The notes: generated from the sequence alone by a model not told the origin. A DNA stretch of 64,000 bases from Vibrio ouci (GCF_004551525.1 NZ_SATR01000006.1:1-64000), one strand, 5' to 3'. Positions 8,215-18,275 are shown, numbered from the stretch's first letter. A program made the numbers and translations.

Positions 8215-9717
8215 TTAGTCGGTAACTAATGTTGCAGGGCCGGGGATGTCGATAGTGAATATCGTACCTTGGCCCTTTTTACTTTTGCAATCTATCGTGC
8301 CATCGATTCGAGCAAGTACGTTATAGACAATCGATAAGCCTAATCCCGTCCCACCGTTCTCACGGTTGGTACTGAAAAACGGATCAAATATCTTATTTTG
8401 GTCTTCTTCATCAATCCCGTTACCATTGTCAGCGACGGTAATCCGTACATACTGGTCGTTGTAATCGTCCATTCTTATTGTCACGGTAGGGTGCTCAACA
8501 TTTTCGAACGCATGGTTTTTAGCGTTTAATACCAAGTTTGAAATAGTATGATAGATAGCACCAGAATCTGTTTTTACTTCAATATCTTGGAAGTTTTCAC
8601 ACTTAATTTCTATTCCCTTCATGTTTGGGCCAAGTGCTAAAATAGTGTCATTGATTTTTTGCCCAATGTTGAGTTTTTCAATCAGAGAATGGATGTTGTC
8701 AGATGAGAGACGTTTGAAGCGCTGGATAATATCCGCAGCTCGGGTTAGGTTACTGATCAAAATACGGGTGACATCGCGCGAATGATCGATGAATTCATCT
8801 AAGTCAACTCTGGTTAATGTGCTCGCTTTGACCTTTTTTTCGATGTTATCGGTTAAGTCTTCTAGGTGTGTAGACGTCGTGATGCCCAATCCGACTGGCG
8901 TGTTAATTTCGTGCGCGACACCAGCTACGAGTTTTGATAGAGAGGCTTGTTTCTCCGCTTCTATCAATTGATTCTGCACTGACTGAAGCTGCTTGATGTT
9001 GTTTTGTAGTTCTTCATTTTTGTTCGTCAACTCATGAGCGTGTTGTTTTCGTTCGTCGAGCCGTTTTTTCACTAGGTTCAGGACATAAAATAGAATGATC
9101 TTCAAAATGATCGCTTCCGTGACTGTAGTAATAATGACAGCCCAGAAGGCCCACTTAGAGTTTTCTTGAGCTTCAATGTAGATATCGTCGCTCAGCGTGA
9201 CGAGATGATTATTATAGGCATCGATGTTGGAAATCATCTTGTTGTAAGTATTTTTTGCATCAGTGGTGATATGCATAAATTCTGCAATTCGAATACCTTC
9301 TTCTGAATACTCTAAAGTTTGTAGGACAGTTGCTCGGTACTCCAACCATGAGCTTCTTATCTGTAGTGATAAACTTTGAATTGTTGAATCCAAGTTAGAG
9401 TTTTGAATTTCTCGCTCAATACCTCGATCTATCAGCGCGATATCTTTGTTGATTAAAGTGATGATCTCACGCTTGGTCTTGGCATCAGGAGCCATAACCA
9501 GAAACATGGTAAGTTGTCTCAGTTCAGATGCCGGATAGGAAATTTCTTGGTTGTTTTGATTGACCAAATAGACCGAGTCGTGAACTTGTCGAATTGAAGT
9601 ATTGACGTCATTCATGCTGTAGATGTTGTACAGGCCTTGTAAGACAAGTACCGTCGTTGTTGTGATAAACAGCACCAGTATCTTTTTAGATAGGCTATCT
9701 CCTGCGAATCTCCCCAT
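8215..9717 (-). CDS. Membrane-bound sensor histidine kinase
   Basis: The 500-residue protein has TM1 at residues ~12-30, a ~155-residue helical periplasmic sensor, TM2 at ~190-212, a coiled-coil linker (~215-262), a DHp domain with the phospho-acceptor H269 in VAHEINTP, and a C-terminal HATPase with N box (NLVLNAKNHAF), G1 (DNGNGI) and G2 (GGTGLGLSI). There is no receiver or HPt domain, so it should signal directly to a response regulator. It is the last gene of a three-gene minus-strand operon, one base after the binding-protein gene. This suggests the binding protein presents a ligand to the periplasmic sensor (inference). Confidence 0.9.
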   Translation of the reverse strand: MGRFAGDSLSKKILVLFITTTTVLVLQGLYNIYSMNDVNTSIRQVHDSVYLVNQNNQEISYPASELRQLTMFLVMAPDAKTKREIITLINKDIALIDRGIEREIQNSNLDSTIQSLSLQIRSSWLEYRATVLQTLEYSEEGIRIAEFMHITTDAKNTYNKMISNIDAYNNHLVTLSDDIYIEAQENSKWAFWAVIITTVTEAIILKIILFYVLNLVKKRLDERKQHAHELTNKNEELQNNIKQLQSVQNQLIEAEKQASLSKLVAGVAHEINTPVGLGITTSTHLEDLTDNIEKKVKASTLTRVDLDEFIDHSRDVTRILISNLTRAADIIQRFKRLSSDNIHSLIEKLNIGQKINDTILALGPNMKGIEIKCENFQDIEVKTDSGAIYHTISNLVLNAKNHAFENVEHPTVTIRMDDYNDQYVRITVADNGNGIDEEDQNKIFDPFFSTNRENGGTGLGLSIVYNVLARIDGTIDCKSKKGQGTIFTIDIPGPATLVTD

Positions 9718-9718
9718 T

Positions 9719-11425
9719 TTACTCTTCTCCTGATGTCATCACTTTAATTGGCACCTTTAGCTCCTCAGGGTAGGCTGGCTCCTTTCTTACAGACCAATGG
9801 TAGTCACTGACTTGAACTTCCCACAGAGGGAAAACGGCAGAGGTACGTGGCTGAAATATGATCTCTTTATTTAGGGCGATGATATTAAAAGGACTTGGCA
9901 AACTGAGTTGGTAGTTCATGTGTCGAATATGCGTGAGGAGATCACGTAATCGTTCGATATACACTTCAGAGTTGTAGGGCGTAGCAATAAAGTCATTAAT
10001 TAACTTGTCTAGGTTTTGCTCAGGCTCAGTGGTAGACCAAACAGAACTGGTATCAAAGATAAAGAAGGAGACCCAAGGGTTTCTCAGCCAATCGAAATTG
10101 GGCCATAGGACAAGGTCAAAATCGATATCGTTGGATTGACTGCGTGCACCTATGGCACTAGCGAACATCGCAGATTCTGAATCGGCGATGATCAATTGCA
10201 CGTCAAAGTCGAACTTCTCTAGATAGAACTTAATGTCGTTGAGCATATAACGCATGCTTTCTTGAGCTAAAAAGCGCAGTGGAATCTTTTGGGTTTCTTG
10301 ATATCCGTACTGAACTTTGTATTCATTCAAGCGTTCCCGCATTGCCTCTTGGTTTGATTCTGTAGAGCTTGGTTGATGTGCTTCGATTTGCTCCAATGCT
10401 TCGCTCATGCCATAAAACTGTTCGGGAATGGAGGCATAGGTTGGCCTGCCTTCACCATTCATTGAAAGTGATACGAGTGAGTTTTGGTCGATAAGGTTAT
10501 TGATGATTTCACGAACTTCACGCTCTTGGAATATTGGGTTACCGGTGAATAAGTTAAATCGCGCGATGTAGGTATTGGTGGATTGAAGTCGACTGGTCTT
10601 GGAGTATGGAGCAAATATCGCTTCTAGTTCATCGGAAAATAACACCGGTGTAATATCGATGTCTCCCTCTGCATGCAGCGCCTTATCCTTCGCTTCTTGC
10701 TGTGTCATCCCCATATACAGGGTGAACTTTTCAACCTTCGCTGCGTCAGGGTCCCAGTAATAGGGGTTTCTTTCCAGTACCGCAACGTCACTGCGACGAT
10801 TTCCCTCAATGTATCCCTCTTTTAAGATGTAAGGACCTAAACCATAAGGGCCAGCTTCCGCGAGATTAGGACAGAATGGTTTTCCGTTCCAGCCATGCTT
10901 TTTGAGGTAGGCTTCTGTGTAAAACTGCAACCATATAGCATCGTAGAGTAATAAACCGTAATCTTCGCTTAGATGAAAGCGTACTTTGTGTTGAGAGACT
11001 TTCTCTACCTTGGTTAGTATGCGATGGAGCTTGGTGAACGTGTAAGGTTCTTTAACGAAGTATTCCATGTTAAGTAGTACGGCGTCTGCATCGAAAGGTG
11101 TTCCATCTTGAAACCTCACCCCTTGTCTTAAGGTAAACTCGTATAGGGTCGGATTAATGATCTCATGACTTACTGCCATGTCATACTCCCAACCCAACTC
11201 ATTATTTGCTGGGCGAAAGAGTGCCCCGTTGATTGAGTGCGAACTTGCAATGTAGGGAAGGTTAGGTAGGTAGACCTTAACATGCGAACCCGCCTTGAGT
11301 TTGCCAGTAGCAGTTTGTGCACTGGTATCTTCTCTAAATTGTTGCTTTGCGATACTTGTGACAGGGAAGATCAGGCTGGCGATGAGGATTAGTGCAGTCG
11401 TGTTACGAACAAGAGAAGCAAGCAT
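9719..11425 (-). CDS. Periplasmic ABC-type solute-binding protein (SBP_bac_5, peptide/nickel class)
   Basis: The 568-residue protein has an N-terminal signal peptide (hydrophobic residues ~10-25, ending near SIA-KQQ) and the DppA/OppA-type fold signature YEFTLRQGVRFQDGTPFDADAV at residues ~97-118. No permease or ATPase gene accompanies it. Instead it lies between a histidine kinase and an HD-GYP response regulator gene, with 1-bp and 13-bp gaps. The simplest reading is a ligand-sensing accessory of the two-component system rather than a transporter subunit (inference from context). The ligand cannot be named from sequence. Confidence 0.85.
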   Translation of the reverse strand: MLASLVRNTTALILIASLIFPVTSIAKQQFREDTSAQTATGKLKAGSHVKVYLPNLPYIASSHSINGALFRPANNELGWEYDMAVSHEIINPTLYEFTLRQGVRFQDGTPFDADAVLLNMEYFVKEPYTFTKLHRILTKVEKVSQHKVRFHLSEDYGLLLYDAIWLQFYTEAYLKKHGWNGKPFCPNLAEAGPYGLGPYILKEGYIEGNRRSDVAVLERNPYYWDPDAAKVEKFTLYMGMTQQEAKDKALHAEGDIDITPVLFSDELEAIFAPYSKTSRLQSTNTYIARFNLFTGNPIFQEREVREIINNLIDQNSLVSLSMNGEGRPTYASIPEQFYGMSEALEQIEAHQPSSTESNQEAMRERLNEYKVQYGYQETQKIPLRFLAQESMRYMLNDIKFYLEKFDFDVQLIIADSESAMFASAIGARSQSNDIDFDLVLWPNFDWLRNPWVSFFIFDTSSVWSTTEPEQNLDKLINDFIATPYNSEVYIERLRDLLTHIRHMNYQLSLPSPFNIIALNKEIIFQPRTSAVFPLWEVQVSDYHWSVRKEPAYPEELKVPIKVMTSGEE

Positions 11426-11438
11426 AATGTGCTCTTAG

Positions 11439-12952
11439 TTAATCAGGGTAAGAATTCCGAAGGGCCACGCATTTTTCGTATATTCCAAGAAATACGTCGC
11501 ACAGCTCTGGATCGAAGTGTAAGCCATTTTGCTGTTGAAAATGCTCGATGATTTGAGCATGGCTCCAAGGCTCTTTGTAACTGCGCTTGGAGGCGAGCGC
11601 ATCAAATACGTCGATGATGGCGGTAATTCGGCCCTCAATGGGTATATCCAACCCAGAAAGGCCTCTAGGGTAGCCACTGCCGTCCCATTTCTCGTGATGA
11701 CTTGACGCAATAACGGCGGCAACTTTTAAAATATCAAGGTGAGAGCCGGACAGGATGTCACCACCGATGGAGGCATGAGTTTTCATTATTTCCCACTCTT
11801 CCTCGGTCAACTTACCTGGCTTGTGAAGTATGTTGTCGGGAATGGCGATCTTTCCGATATCGTGGAGTGGAGAGGCGAGTTTGATTCTCTCTGCCATCTT
11901 TTCCCCTAAGCCTGCTTCTAACGCCAGAAGGTGTGAGAGTAACGAGAGTCTTTTTACGTGACTACCGGACTCTTTAGAGCGAGTTTCGACCACCTCGCCT
12001 AGACGATAAGCAATCTCTTTTTGAGTCTCTAGCATGTCATTGAGAATATAGAGTTTCTCGTAGGCAATGGAGGCGTTTTTAACCATCAATTCGATCAGTT
12101 CTTTGCGCTGTTCAATAACATGCTTGCTGCAATTAATGATGATGACGCCGTGTTTATTATGCACTTCAATAGGTAAGGCAAACTTGGTAGGTGAAATCTC
12201 AATAAGCTCAGATGATTGAGTAAAACTTGATAGGTGTGAGGCATCGATATAGTTAGTGAGTTCGTGCCCAATCGTTACCTTGTTCTCATCGCTTGAGGTG
12301 GCGATAGTCCAATCACCATCGATTTGTGAAGCGCCAAAATGTAGCGCATGGGCGTCATCCAGTTTGAGCAGAGCGACGATCTGTTGAAGTATCCCTTTGA
12401 GCCATGTGCCACTGGTATCGTCGGTTAGAATATTCGATGTGGATTCGATAATGGTTTTTAGGCCATCTCTAGTGTGCTCAATCGTGATGATGTCACTGTA
12501 TGAGCGGATAGCTGAATAGATAGTGGTGAGCAAGCGTGTGGAGGTGAGCTCCGTTTTAGTTTTATAGTCATTGATGTCGTAGTTCAATATGACTTTCTCT
12601 TCAGGTGCATCACCGGGTTGACCTGTTCGCAAAATGATTCGGCAGTGTTTGTCGCCAAATTCGTCACGGATCCACCTTGCTAATTCCAATCCTGCTTGTC
12701 GAGTTTCCATCACCACATCAAGAAGAATGACGGCATATTGAGGCCCTTCTTTAAATTTTAGCTTTGCTTCTTTTGCAGAGTACGCGTGAGTGAAGTGGAG
12801 TTTGTGGCCAAGAAATTCATTTTGCCAAGCACAAGGTTGGTGACATCATGAACATCTTTCTCGTCGTCAACGACGAGGATTTCCCAATATGATTGCAATG
12901 GGGCTTCGATTGGTTTGTCGGAGGGCGCGAAACAGTACGTATCGGATTCCAT
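11439..12952 (-). pseudogene. Response regulator REC-DUF3369-HD-GYP, interrupted by a one-base frameshift
   Basis: The first frame (12952 down to ~12810) encodes MESDTYCFAPSDK...EILVVDDEKDVHDV, the start of a REC domain, then runs into a stop at 12758. The rest of REC, with the phospho-acceptor Asp in ILLDVVMETR, continues one frame away without a gap in homology. DUF3369 and an HD-GYP phosphodiesterase follow, with the canonical HDIGKIAIPDNILHKPG and HHEKWDGSGYPRG motifs. One added G at ~12808-12809 would restore F-L-G-H-K-L and a 504-residue protein. As written, only a product starting internally near 12716 could be made, lacking half of REC. It is the first gene of the operon with the binding protein and kinase. 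It may be a genuine mutation or a sequencing error in a G-run. Confidence 0.85.
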
Positions 12953-13200
12953 AAGTAAGATCGGGTCCTTGGCTAATCAACGCAACATCACGGCGAGGAA
13001 CGATTGAAAACTATAATTAAGGTTTAGATGAGCAAAGCCTAAATTTCAACTTTGTTACTAAGCGACGACTCACTCAAAAGCTGGAAGTTAGGGAGTGAAC
13101 TCTCAAAAATGTCGAAAATGTGTCTGTTTGTGCTTTCTATACTCGACAAACGACCACTCCTGAATTTCAATTAAAGTACGTTCAATAATTAGTTAATCAT

Positions 13201-13818
13201 ATGTCACAGCAATCAGGCGTCGCTGCGCAGTTTCAGCAGTACATGGAGAATCCGTTACTCTGGCCAATACTTGAGGTGTTGAGAAAGCAATCGAGTGGCT
13301 GGAAGGTACATACGCTCGCTTCTCATTTGACCGAAATTGAAATCATGCCATTGCTTGACGCTAGACCTGAGAAGGACTTATTCAAGCGAAATTTCCTAAT
13401 TATGAACGCGCTTTATCAACTCCAAGAAACCCTATATCCGGATAACTGGTTGCAAGTACAGGCGATGGATATAGTCCTAATGCCAAGTCAACAGGTGTTT
13501 GGCCATGAAGTTGACCACAATGACCCATTGCGCGATTACTATCTTGATTGGCTTAACTATGAAGCGGAAGAGGGGGAAGTGAAACGTTTACTGAACGAGT
13601 TCTGGACACGCTATCGCGAGTTTGTTGGTAGTACAAATAGCAAAGATATGGATAGGGCAAAAGCGCTAAGCCTGTTTAAATTGCCACATGACGCGAGCCA
13701 AACGGAAATTAGAAAAACGTGGCGTAGATTAGCGCTTAAGTGGCACCCAGATCGTCAATCAGGCAACAGTGAACAATTTAGAATCCTGTGTGAAGCTTGG
13801 CATGTACTAAGACACTAG
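13201..13818 (+). CDS. DnaJ-related protein with C-terminal J domain
   Basis: The 205-residue protein has an N-terminal DNAJ_related domain (residues ~15-130; NPLLWPILEVL at the start) and a C-terminal J domain (~150-205) with the HPD motif in KWHPDRQSG and the preceding helix II (IRKTWRRLAL). It lacks the Gly/Phe and zinc-finger regions of DnaJ, so it is a specialised DnaK co-chaperone. The ATG at 13201 has no strong ribosome-binding site. The gene converges on the acetyltransferase with overlapping stop codons (CTAG). The 248-bp region upstream (12953-13200) holds nothing I can name beyond promoter-like AT-rich DNA. Confidence 0.88.
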   Translation: MSQQSGVAAQFQQYMENPLLWPILEVLRKQSSGWKVHTLASHLTEIEIMPLLDARPEKDLFKRNFLIMNALYQLQETLYPDNWLQVQAMDIVLMPSQQVFGHEVDHNDPLRDYYLDWLNYEAEEGEVKRLLNEFWTRYREFVGSTNSKDMDRAKALSLFKLPHDASQTEIRKTWRRLALKWHPDRQSGNSEQFRILCEAWHVLRH

Positions 13819-14363
13819 TCTCTGTTTAACCATTCATTACGCAAAATCGCTAGTACGGTGCTATCCCACCAGCATTCTTTAAAGTATCTGTTTTGTATGA
13901 ACTGAGCTTCAATACGCATACCTAAGCGCTGGCAAAGTCGAATAGCTGCTTTGTTTTTACTTAACGTTTCCGCGTACGCTCGATGAATATCTAGGTGATT
14001 AAAGCCGTAAGAGAGTAGAGCACTCATCGCTTCTTCACTGGCTTTTTTTCCTTGATAGCCTCTCACTAAACCGCACCCTATAGACGCTTGCTTGTCCGCT
14101 TCCACTCTTAATGCAGCGATACCAATATATTGCCCGGTTTCTTTATCAACGATGGCTAAGTGGTACTGAGTACGAGGGGTTTCTAATGCTTGTTGTCTGA
14201 AAAGCTCAGCCAAATGAAGCGATTTTTCCTCAGAGCAATCCTCATCGCTATAAAACCGCTGATACTTAGGGTCTTGGCATTGATTAACATAGTGAGCCGC
14301 ATCGGCTTTGGTAAAGTTTCTTAATAGGAAACGTTCGGTGGAAAGGGTAAAACTCATCATCAT
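13815..14363 (-). CDS. GNAT-family N-acetyltransferase (RimJ/RimL type)
   Basis: The ~182-residue protein has the Acetyltransf_3 pattern: the opening TERFLLRNFTKADA, the acetyl-CoA loop around GCGLVRGYQGKKASEEA, and AETLSKNKAAIRLCQRLGM, followed by RYFKECWWDS near the C-terminus. This is typical of RimJ/RimL-like enzymes that acetylate N-termini or small amines; the substrate is unknown. Three ATG codons in a row (14363, 14360, 14357) are possible starts. The longer frame back to 14384 runs through a terminator hairpin and is unlikely. No Shine-Dalgarno is evident. Confidence 0.87.
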   Translation of the reverse strand: MMMSFTLSTERFLLRNFTKADAAHYVNQCQDPKYQRFYSDEDCSEEKSLHLAELFRQQALETPRTQYHLAIVDKETGQYIGIAALRVEADKQASIGCGLVRGYQGKKASEEAMSALLSYGFNHLDIHRAYAETLSKNKAAIRLCQRLGMRIEAQFIQNRYFKECWWDSTVLAILRNEWLNRD

Positions 14364-14373
14364 ACAAAAAAAT

Positions 14374-14397
14374 AAAAGCGCCACATTAGGCGCTTTT
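14374..14397 (-). terminator. Rho-independent terminator of the ABC-class ATPase gene
   Basis: On the minus strand AAAAGCGCC, loop TAATGT, GGCGCTTTT is followed by a T-rich stretch (ATTTTTTT). It lies 24 bp past the stop codon at 14421 and immediately before the acetyltransferase start. Confidence 0.85.
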
Positions 14398-14420
14398 ATA
14401 CATCAAAAATGACTCAATTG

Positions 14421-16076
14421 TTAATGAGATGCTTTGAACTGCGACTTACGCATGCGGTTTAGTGCGGCTATGACATCTAATGTGCGCGGCTTAGCAAGGT
14501 CGCCTTGGTTAGGCATTATGCTCGACCAATCACCTTCCAGTTGCTTCGAAATCTCTTTAGCTGGGTTCTTTGCCCAACCAGCGTGTTGTGCCAACTGGAA
14601 CCAAACCCAGCCAATCGCCTGCAATTCACTGGTTGATTCTAACTGCTCAAGCGCGCTTAGGTCAGCGAACTCTTTACCAAAACGCAGCGAATCTTTGCCT
14701 TTAGCAGAAATACGGAATTTGCCTTCCACCAATATTTTTTGCAGTGATGCGCAGTTTAATTGACGTGGAGGAAATGTCTCTAATAGTGATTCGCTTTCGT
14801 TAGTACGCTGGGTAGGGTGCTGAGCGATTACTTGCTTAGCTTTTTCTGTCACGTCTACGGCTTGGTAATCGTGCATCTGAATAACCGTATCAGCGACATC
14901 TAAATAGTCACCAGACCCGCCCATAACGATAATGGTTGAGACATTGAGCTCGTCTCTTAACTGGCCAATACGATCGACTAGAGGAGTAATTGGCTCATCA
15001 CCTTTAGATACCAAAGCCTGCATACGTTCATCACGAATCATAAAGTTAGTCGCAGACGTATCCTCATCAATCAGCATTGCTTGCGCGCCAGCTTCAATAG
15101 ACTCTTGTAGCCAAGCCGCTTGAGACGTTGAGCCTGAAGCATCTTGAGTTGAAAAGTCGGCGGTATTTTTGCCCATCGGTAGGTGGTTAATGTAGTTCGA
15201 TAAGTTCAAGTTATGAACACAACGTCCATCTTCCGCACGTATCTTTATTGCTTCGTTATTAGTGACGATCCATTCGCGGCCATCACCTGGAATATGGTTG
15301 TAGATAGAGCGTTCAACAGCATTTAGCAGGGTTGATTTACCATGGAAACCACCACCAACGATCAATGTGATGCCTTTTGGAATGCCAAGACCAGAGATTT
15401 CACCTTGGTTAGGTGTCGTCAATGTCACTTCAAGCGAATTAGGCGCATTGAAGGCAACCGCATTTTTCATCGGCAAATCACAGTTACCTGCGATACGTGG
15501 AAGAACTGAGCCGTTACCGACGAAAGCAACCAAACCTTTCTCTTCAAGCTGTTCACGCATTGCCACTTGGTCTTCGATGATTTGACAATGTTTAATCAGT
15601 GCTTCTTTGTCCAACTCACGCTCTAATGTCGCGCGGCGAATAAATTTAGGCAGATGGAAAGTTAGGATATTGTCGGTCTTTTTACCCAGCACTGAACGAC
15701 CGTCAGCAGGAAGGTTAATTCTAAAACGTAGTTCAATACCTTGATCTGTGAACAATACTGCTGTGCTATCGAGTACCGTTTGACCCGTTAATGCGATACC
15801 AATGCTCTGTTCCTGCTTGGCGAACTCTGCAAAACTGCGAGCAATAAAGTCGCGTGCAGCGATCTGATAAGCATCAGATTGATCACGTAACCAAGCAAGA
15901 CCAGTAACAGACCAAGGTCTTACCGCTCTTACGCGCGATGCAGAGGCATATGGGTCGCCTTGTACATAATCGATATAAAAGGTGTAATCAGTGAAATCGT
16001 ATTGGCCTTTGATTTGCTGATATGCACGATAGTTTTGTTTTTCGATCTTTTTTAAGGTGGCGGTAAGTTGGTCCAT
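14421..16076 (-). CDS. Predicted ATPase of the ABC class (COG3044-type)
   Basis: The 551-residue protein carries a Walker A-like P-loop in GGGFHGKSTLLNAVE (residues ~239-253), a Walker B-like segment AMLIDEDTSATNFMIRD and the family N-terminus DYTFYIDYVQGDPYASASRVR. It belongs to the ABC_ATPase (DUF2791-era) group of stand-alone ABC-type ATPases with no permease partner. The cellular role is unknown. The gene is flanked by its own terminator and an ~85-bp spacer from the GAF-EAL gene on the same strand. Confidence 0.85.
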   Translation of the reverse strand: MDQLTATLKKIEKQNYRAYQQIKGQYDFTDYTFYIDYVQGDPYASASRVRAVRPWSVTGLAWLRDQSDAYQIAARDFIARSFAEFAKQEQSIGIALTGQTVLDSTAVLFTDQGIELRFRINLPADGRSVLGKKTDNILTFHLPKFIRRATLERELDKEALIKHCQIIEDQVAMREQLEEKGLVAFVGNGSVLPRIAGNCDLPMKNAVAFNAPNSLEVTLTTPNQGEISGLGIPKGITLIVGGGFHGKSTLLNAVERSIYNHIPGDGREWIVTNNEAIKIRAEDGRCVHNLNLSNYINHLPMGKNTADFSTQDASGSTSQAAWLQESIEAGAQAMLIDEDTSATNFMIRDERMQALVSKGDEPITPLVDRIGQLRDELNVSTIIVMGGSGDYLDVADTVIQMHDYQAVDVTEKAKQVIAQHPTQRTNESESLLETFPPRQLNCASLQKILVEGKFRISAKGKDSLRFGKEFADLSALEQLESTSELQAIGWVWFQLAQHAGWAKNPAKEISKQLEGDWSSIMPNQGDLAKPRTLDVIAALNRMRKSQFKASH

Positions 16077-16160
16077 AAAGAGGTATCACTGATTGAGAAC
16101 AGGAAAGGCGTGGATTATAGGAATCGCACGCCTGAGAGTAAAGGCCTTACTGATGATCTA

Positions 16161-18074
16161 TCAAGAAGAGTAGGAATAATGTTCCGGTCGGTAGTTTTGA
16201 TTGATCAAACTGTTCTCAAATTCATCGCAAGGCATTGGCTTACCATAAAGATAGCCTTGGCCGACATCGCAGCCTTCGCTGAGGATAAACGCCTCATGGT
16301 CGAGATTTTCAATACCCTCAACCGTGACTTCAAGATCGAGCTTCTTGGCGATACTGATTATTGAACGCACAATCTCTTTATCTTCTTCGCTGGTGTCGAG
16401 TTGTTGAACGAAACTGCGGTCAACTTTGATGGCATCGAAAGGAAACTTCTTCAGATAGTTGAATGACGCGTAGCCAGTACCGAAGTCATCAAGTGACAGC
16501 GTCACTCCTAGCTCGCTTAATGACTGCAAGGTGTTCTTAGCTACGACCTCATCAGCAATTAATCCGCTTTCAGTGATCTCTAGCTCTATGTAGGAGCCGG
16601 GCAATTGATAGGCTGCCAATAGATCTTCTATCTGAGTGGTAAATTGAGGGGTTTGCAGTTGAACTGCAGAGACATTGATACTCACTTTAAAGTCTTGAAC
16701 TTTTCCTCGCCATTCTGCCGCTTTTTGAATTGCAGAGCGTAAGACGAAACTGCCAACTTCAAAGATAAGACCATTTTGCTCAGCTAAATGAATCAAGGTC
16801 TCGTTTGAAATGTCACCAAGGATAGGGTGGCGCCAGCGAATTAAAGCCTCTGCACCAATCCATTTATGTGTTTTTGGAGATACCTTTGGCTGGAAGTAGA
16901 GTAATAAATCATCATTACGTACCGCTTGGAGTAGATAGCTCTCTAGCTGATTGATGTTCTTTTGCGTATCAGAGATATGTTGGCAGTGGAAACTAAACTT
17001 ATGTCCTGAGTCTTTGCAGGATTGCATCGCGCCCACTGCGTATTTGAGCAAGGTTTTAGAGTTCAACGTATCATCCGAGCTGGCTATCCCAATATAGCTA
17101 TGCAAGTGGAGGTGCTCTCCATCAAGGTAGAAAGCTGACTGGCTGACTTCTACTAATTCTCTGCATAACAGATTGATGTCTTCGTCTAGGTTATGACTCT
17201 CAAATACAAACACTAAATCCGTAGAGCGAGGGCGAGCGGTAATCAGTTTATAGTTACTTTGGGAGGTCAGTCGCTGTTTGAACTCGATGAGAATGTTTTC
17301 CCACATCGCGTAACCATGTTTAGCTTGGATTCGGCGGCCATTAGTAAACCCGATATGTATCACGCCAACCTTATGTTTTGAATGGGGCGTTAACGTAGCA
17401 AGCATTTGGTTGGTGTGTTGTTCAAGCGCGATACGGTTAAGAAAACCAGTACCGAGATCATGTCTCTTTTGGTAACGAATGGTTCGTTCAGCTGCTCTGC
17501 GTTTATCAATTTCTAAGTTGAGTGAGTAGTTCAAATCAACCAAATCTTGGGTACGCGTCGTCACTCTAGACTCAAGTTCAGAGTTTAGCTGTTGCAAGTG
17601 ATGGTTTTGGTATACGGTTTTCAACTGCGCTTCGACCGAGACTTTAAACGCGTTAAGGAGCTGCTGGTAAGTGGTAGAAAAATGGTTTTCTTTATCATCA
17701 AGCACACAAATGGTGCCAAATGGATCCCCGTTTGGCCATTGGAGTGGCAATCCGCAGTAAGCGAGAAGTCCAAAGCGCATATCAGGATTGTTGCACCATT
17801 CTTCATCAACTGCCGCATTCGGCACTAACAGTTGGCGGTTTTTGTTAATCACAGTTTCGCAATAGAGACCGTGGCCCAATGTTTCGGTATCGCCAATACT
17901 GTAGGGGTGTTTGCGGTTATTGTTGGCTGAAAATACTTCAATATGATCCTGATGAACGCGCATAATCAAAGCTGCGGGAACAGAGGTGATTTCCGCTAAT
18001 AGATTTACAATTTCTTGCCATCCTGAAGCTAACTCGTCAGGAACGACCATGTTACTTGTGTTCAGTTTGGACAT
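16161..18074 (-). CDS. GAF-(degenerate GGDEF)-EAL c-di-GMP phosphodiesterase
   Basis: The 637-residue cytoplasmic protein has an N-terminal GAF domain (residues ~20-165, FGTICVLDDKE near its end), a coiled-coil linker, a GGDEF-like domain whose signature is replaced by RSTDLVFV and is therefore catalytically dead, and a C-terminal EAL domain. EAL starts at E409 (EALIRWRHP) and retains NVSAVQLQ, ELEITES, LDDFGTGYASF, IKVDRSFV, VEGIE and QGYLYGKPMP. It should hydrolyse c-di-GMP under control of a small molecule bound by GAF. It is monocistronic. Confidence 0.92.
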   Translation of the reverse strand: MSKLNTSNMVVPDELASGWQEIVNLLAEITSVPAALIMRVHQDHIEVFSANNNRKHPYSIGDTETLGHGLYCETVINKNRQLLVPNAAVDEEWCNNPDMRFGLLAYCGLPLQWPNGDPFGTICVLDDKENHFSTTYQQLLNAFKVSVEAQLKTVYQNHHLQQLNSELESRVTTRTQDLVDLNYSLNLEIDKRRAAERTIRYQKRHDLGTGFLNRIALEQHTNQMLATLTPHSKHKVGVIHIGFTNGRRIQAKHGYAMWENILIEFKQRLTSQSNYKLITARPRSTDLVFVFESHNLDEDINLLCRELVEVSQSAFYLDGEHLHLHSYIGIASSDDTLNSKTLLKYAVGAMQSCKDSGHKFSFHCQHISDTQKNINQLESYLLQAVRNDDLLLYFQPKVSPKTHKWIGAEALIRWRHPILGDISNETLIHLAEQNGLIFEVGSFVLRSAIQKAAEWRGKVQDFKVSINVSAVQLQTPQFTTQIEDLLAAYQLPGSYIELEITESGLIADEVVAKNTLQSLSELGVTLSLDDFGTGYASFNYLKKFPFDAIKVDRSFVQQLDTSEEDKEIVRSIISIAKKLDLEVTVEGIENLDHEAFILSEGCDVGQGYLYGKPMPCDEFENSLINQNYRPEHYSYSS

Positions 18075-18203
18075 ACAAAATCCCTATGCACTATTTTGTC
18101 AATAAGGGCTTTCCGTGCTCTCATTAATCTAATAATAGTCGGTATCATTATAATGAATCCACTTATCGTGTGGGTTAGGTTAAGGATGCATGACCAAATC
18201 GAT

Positions 18204-18233
18204 AAAAAAAACCCCTAAGCAGAGCATAGGGGT
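18204..18233 (-). terminator. Rho-independent terminator of fabV
   Basis: On the minus strand the stem is ACCCCTA...TAGGGGT (18211-18233), followed by eight T residues at 18210-18203. It is ~43 bp downstream of the fabV stop. Confidence 0.9.
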
Positions 18234-18275
18234 CTTTGTGTAATGTTTGTATCAAAAATAAGACATCTTTTTAAA

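Noticed and set aside
12758..12952. Programmed frameshift in the HD-GYP regulator
   Set aside because: There is no slippery heptamer or stimulatory structure at the junction; a single lost G explains it better.
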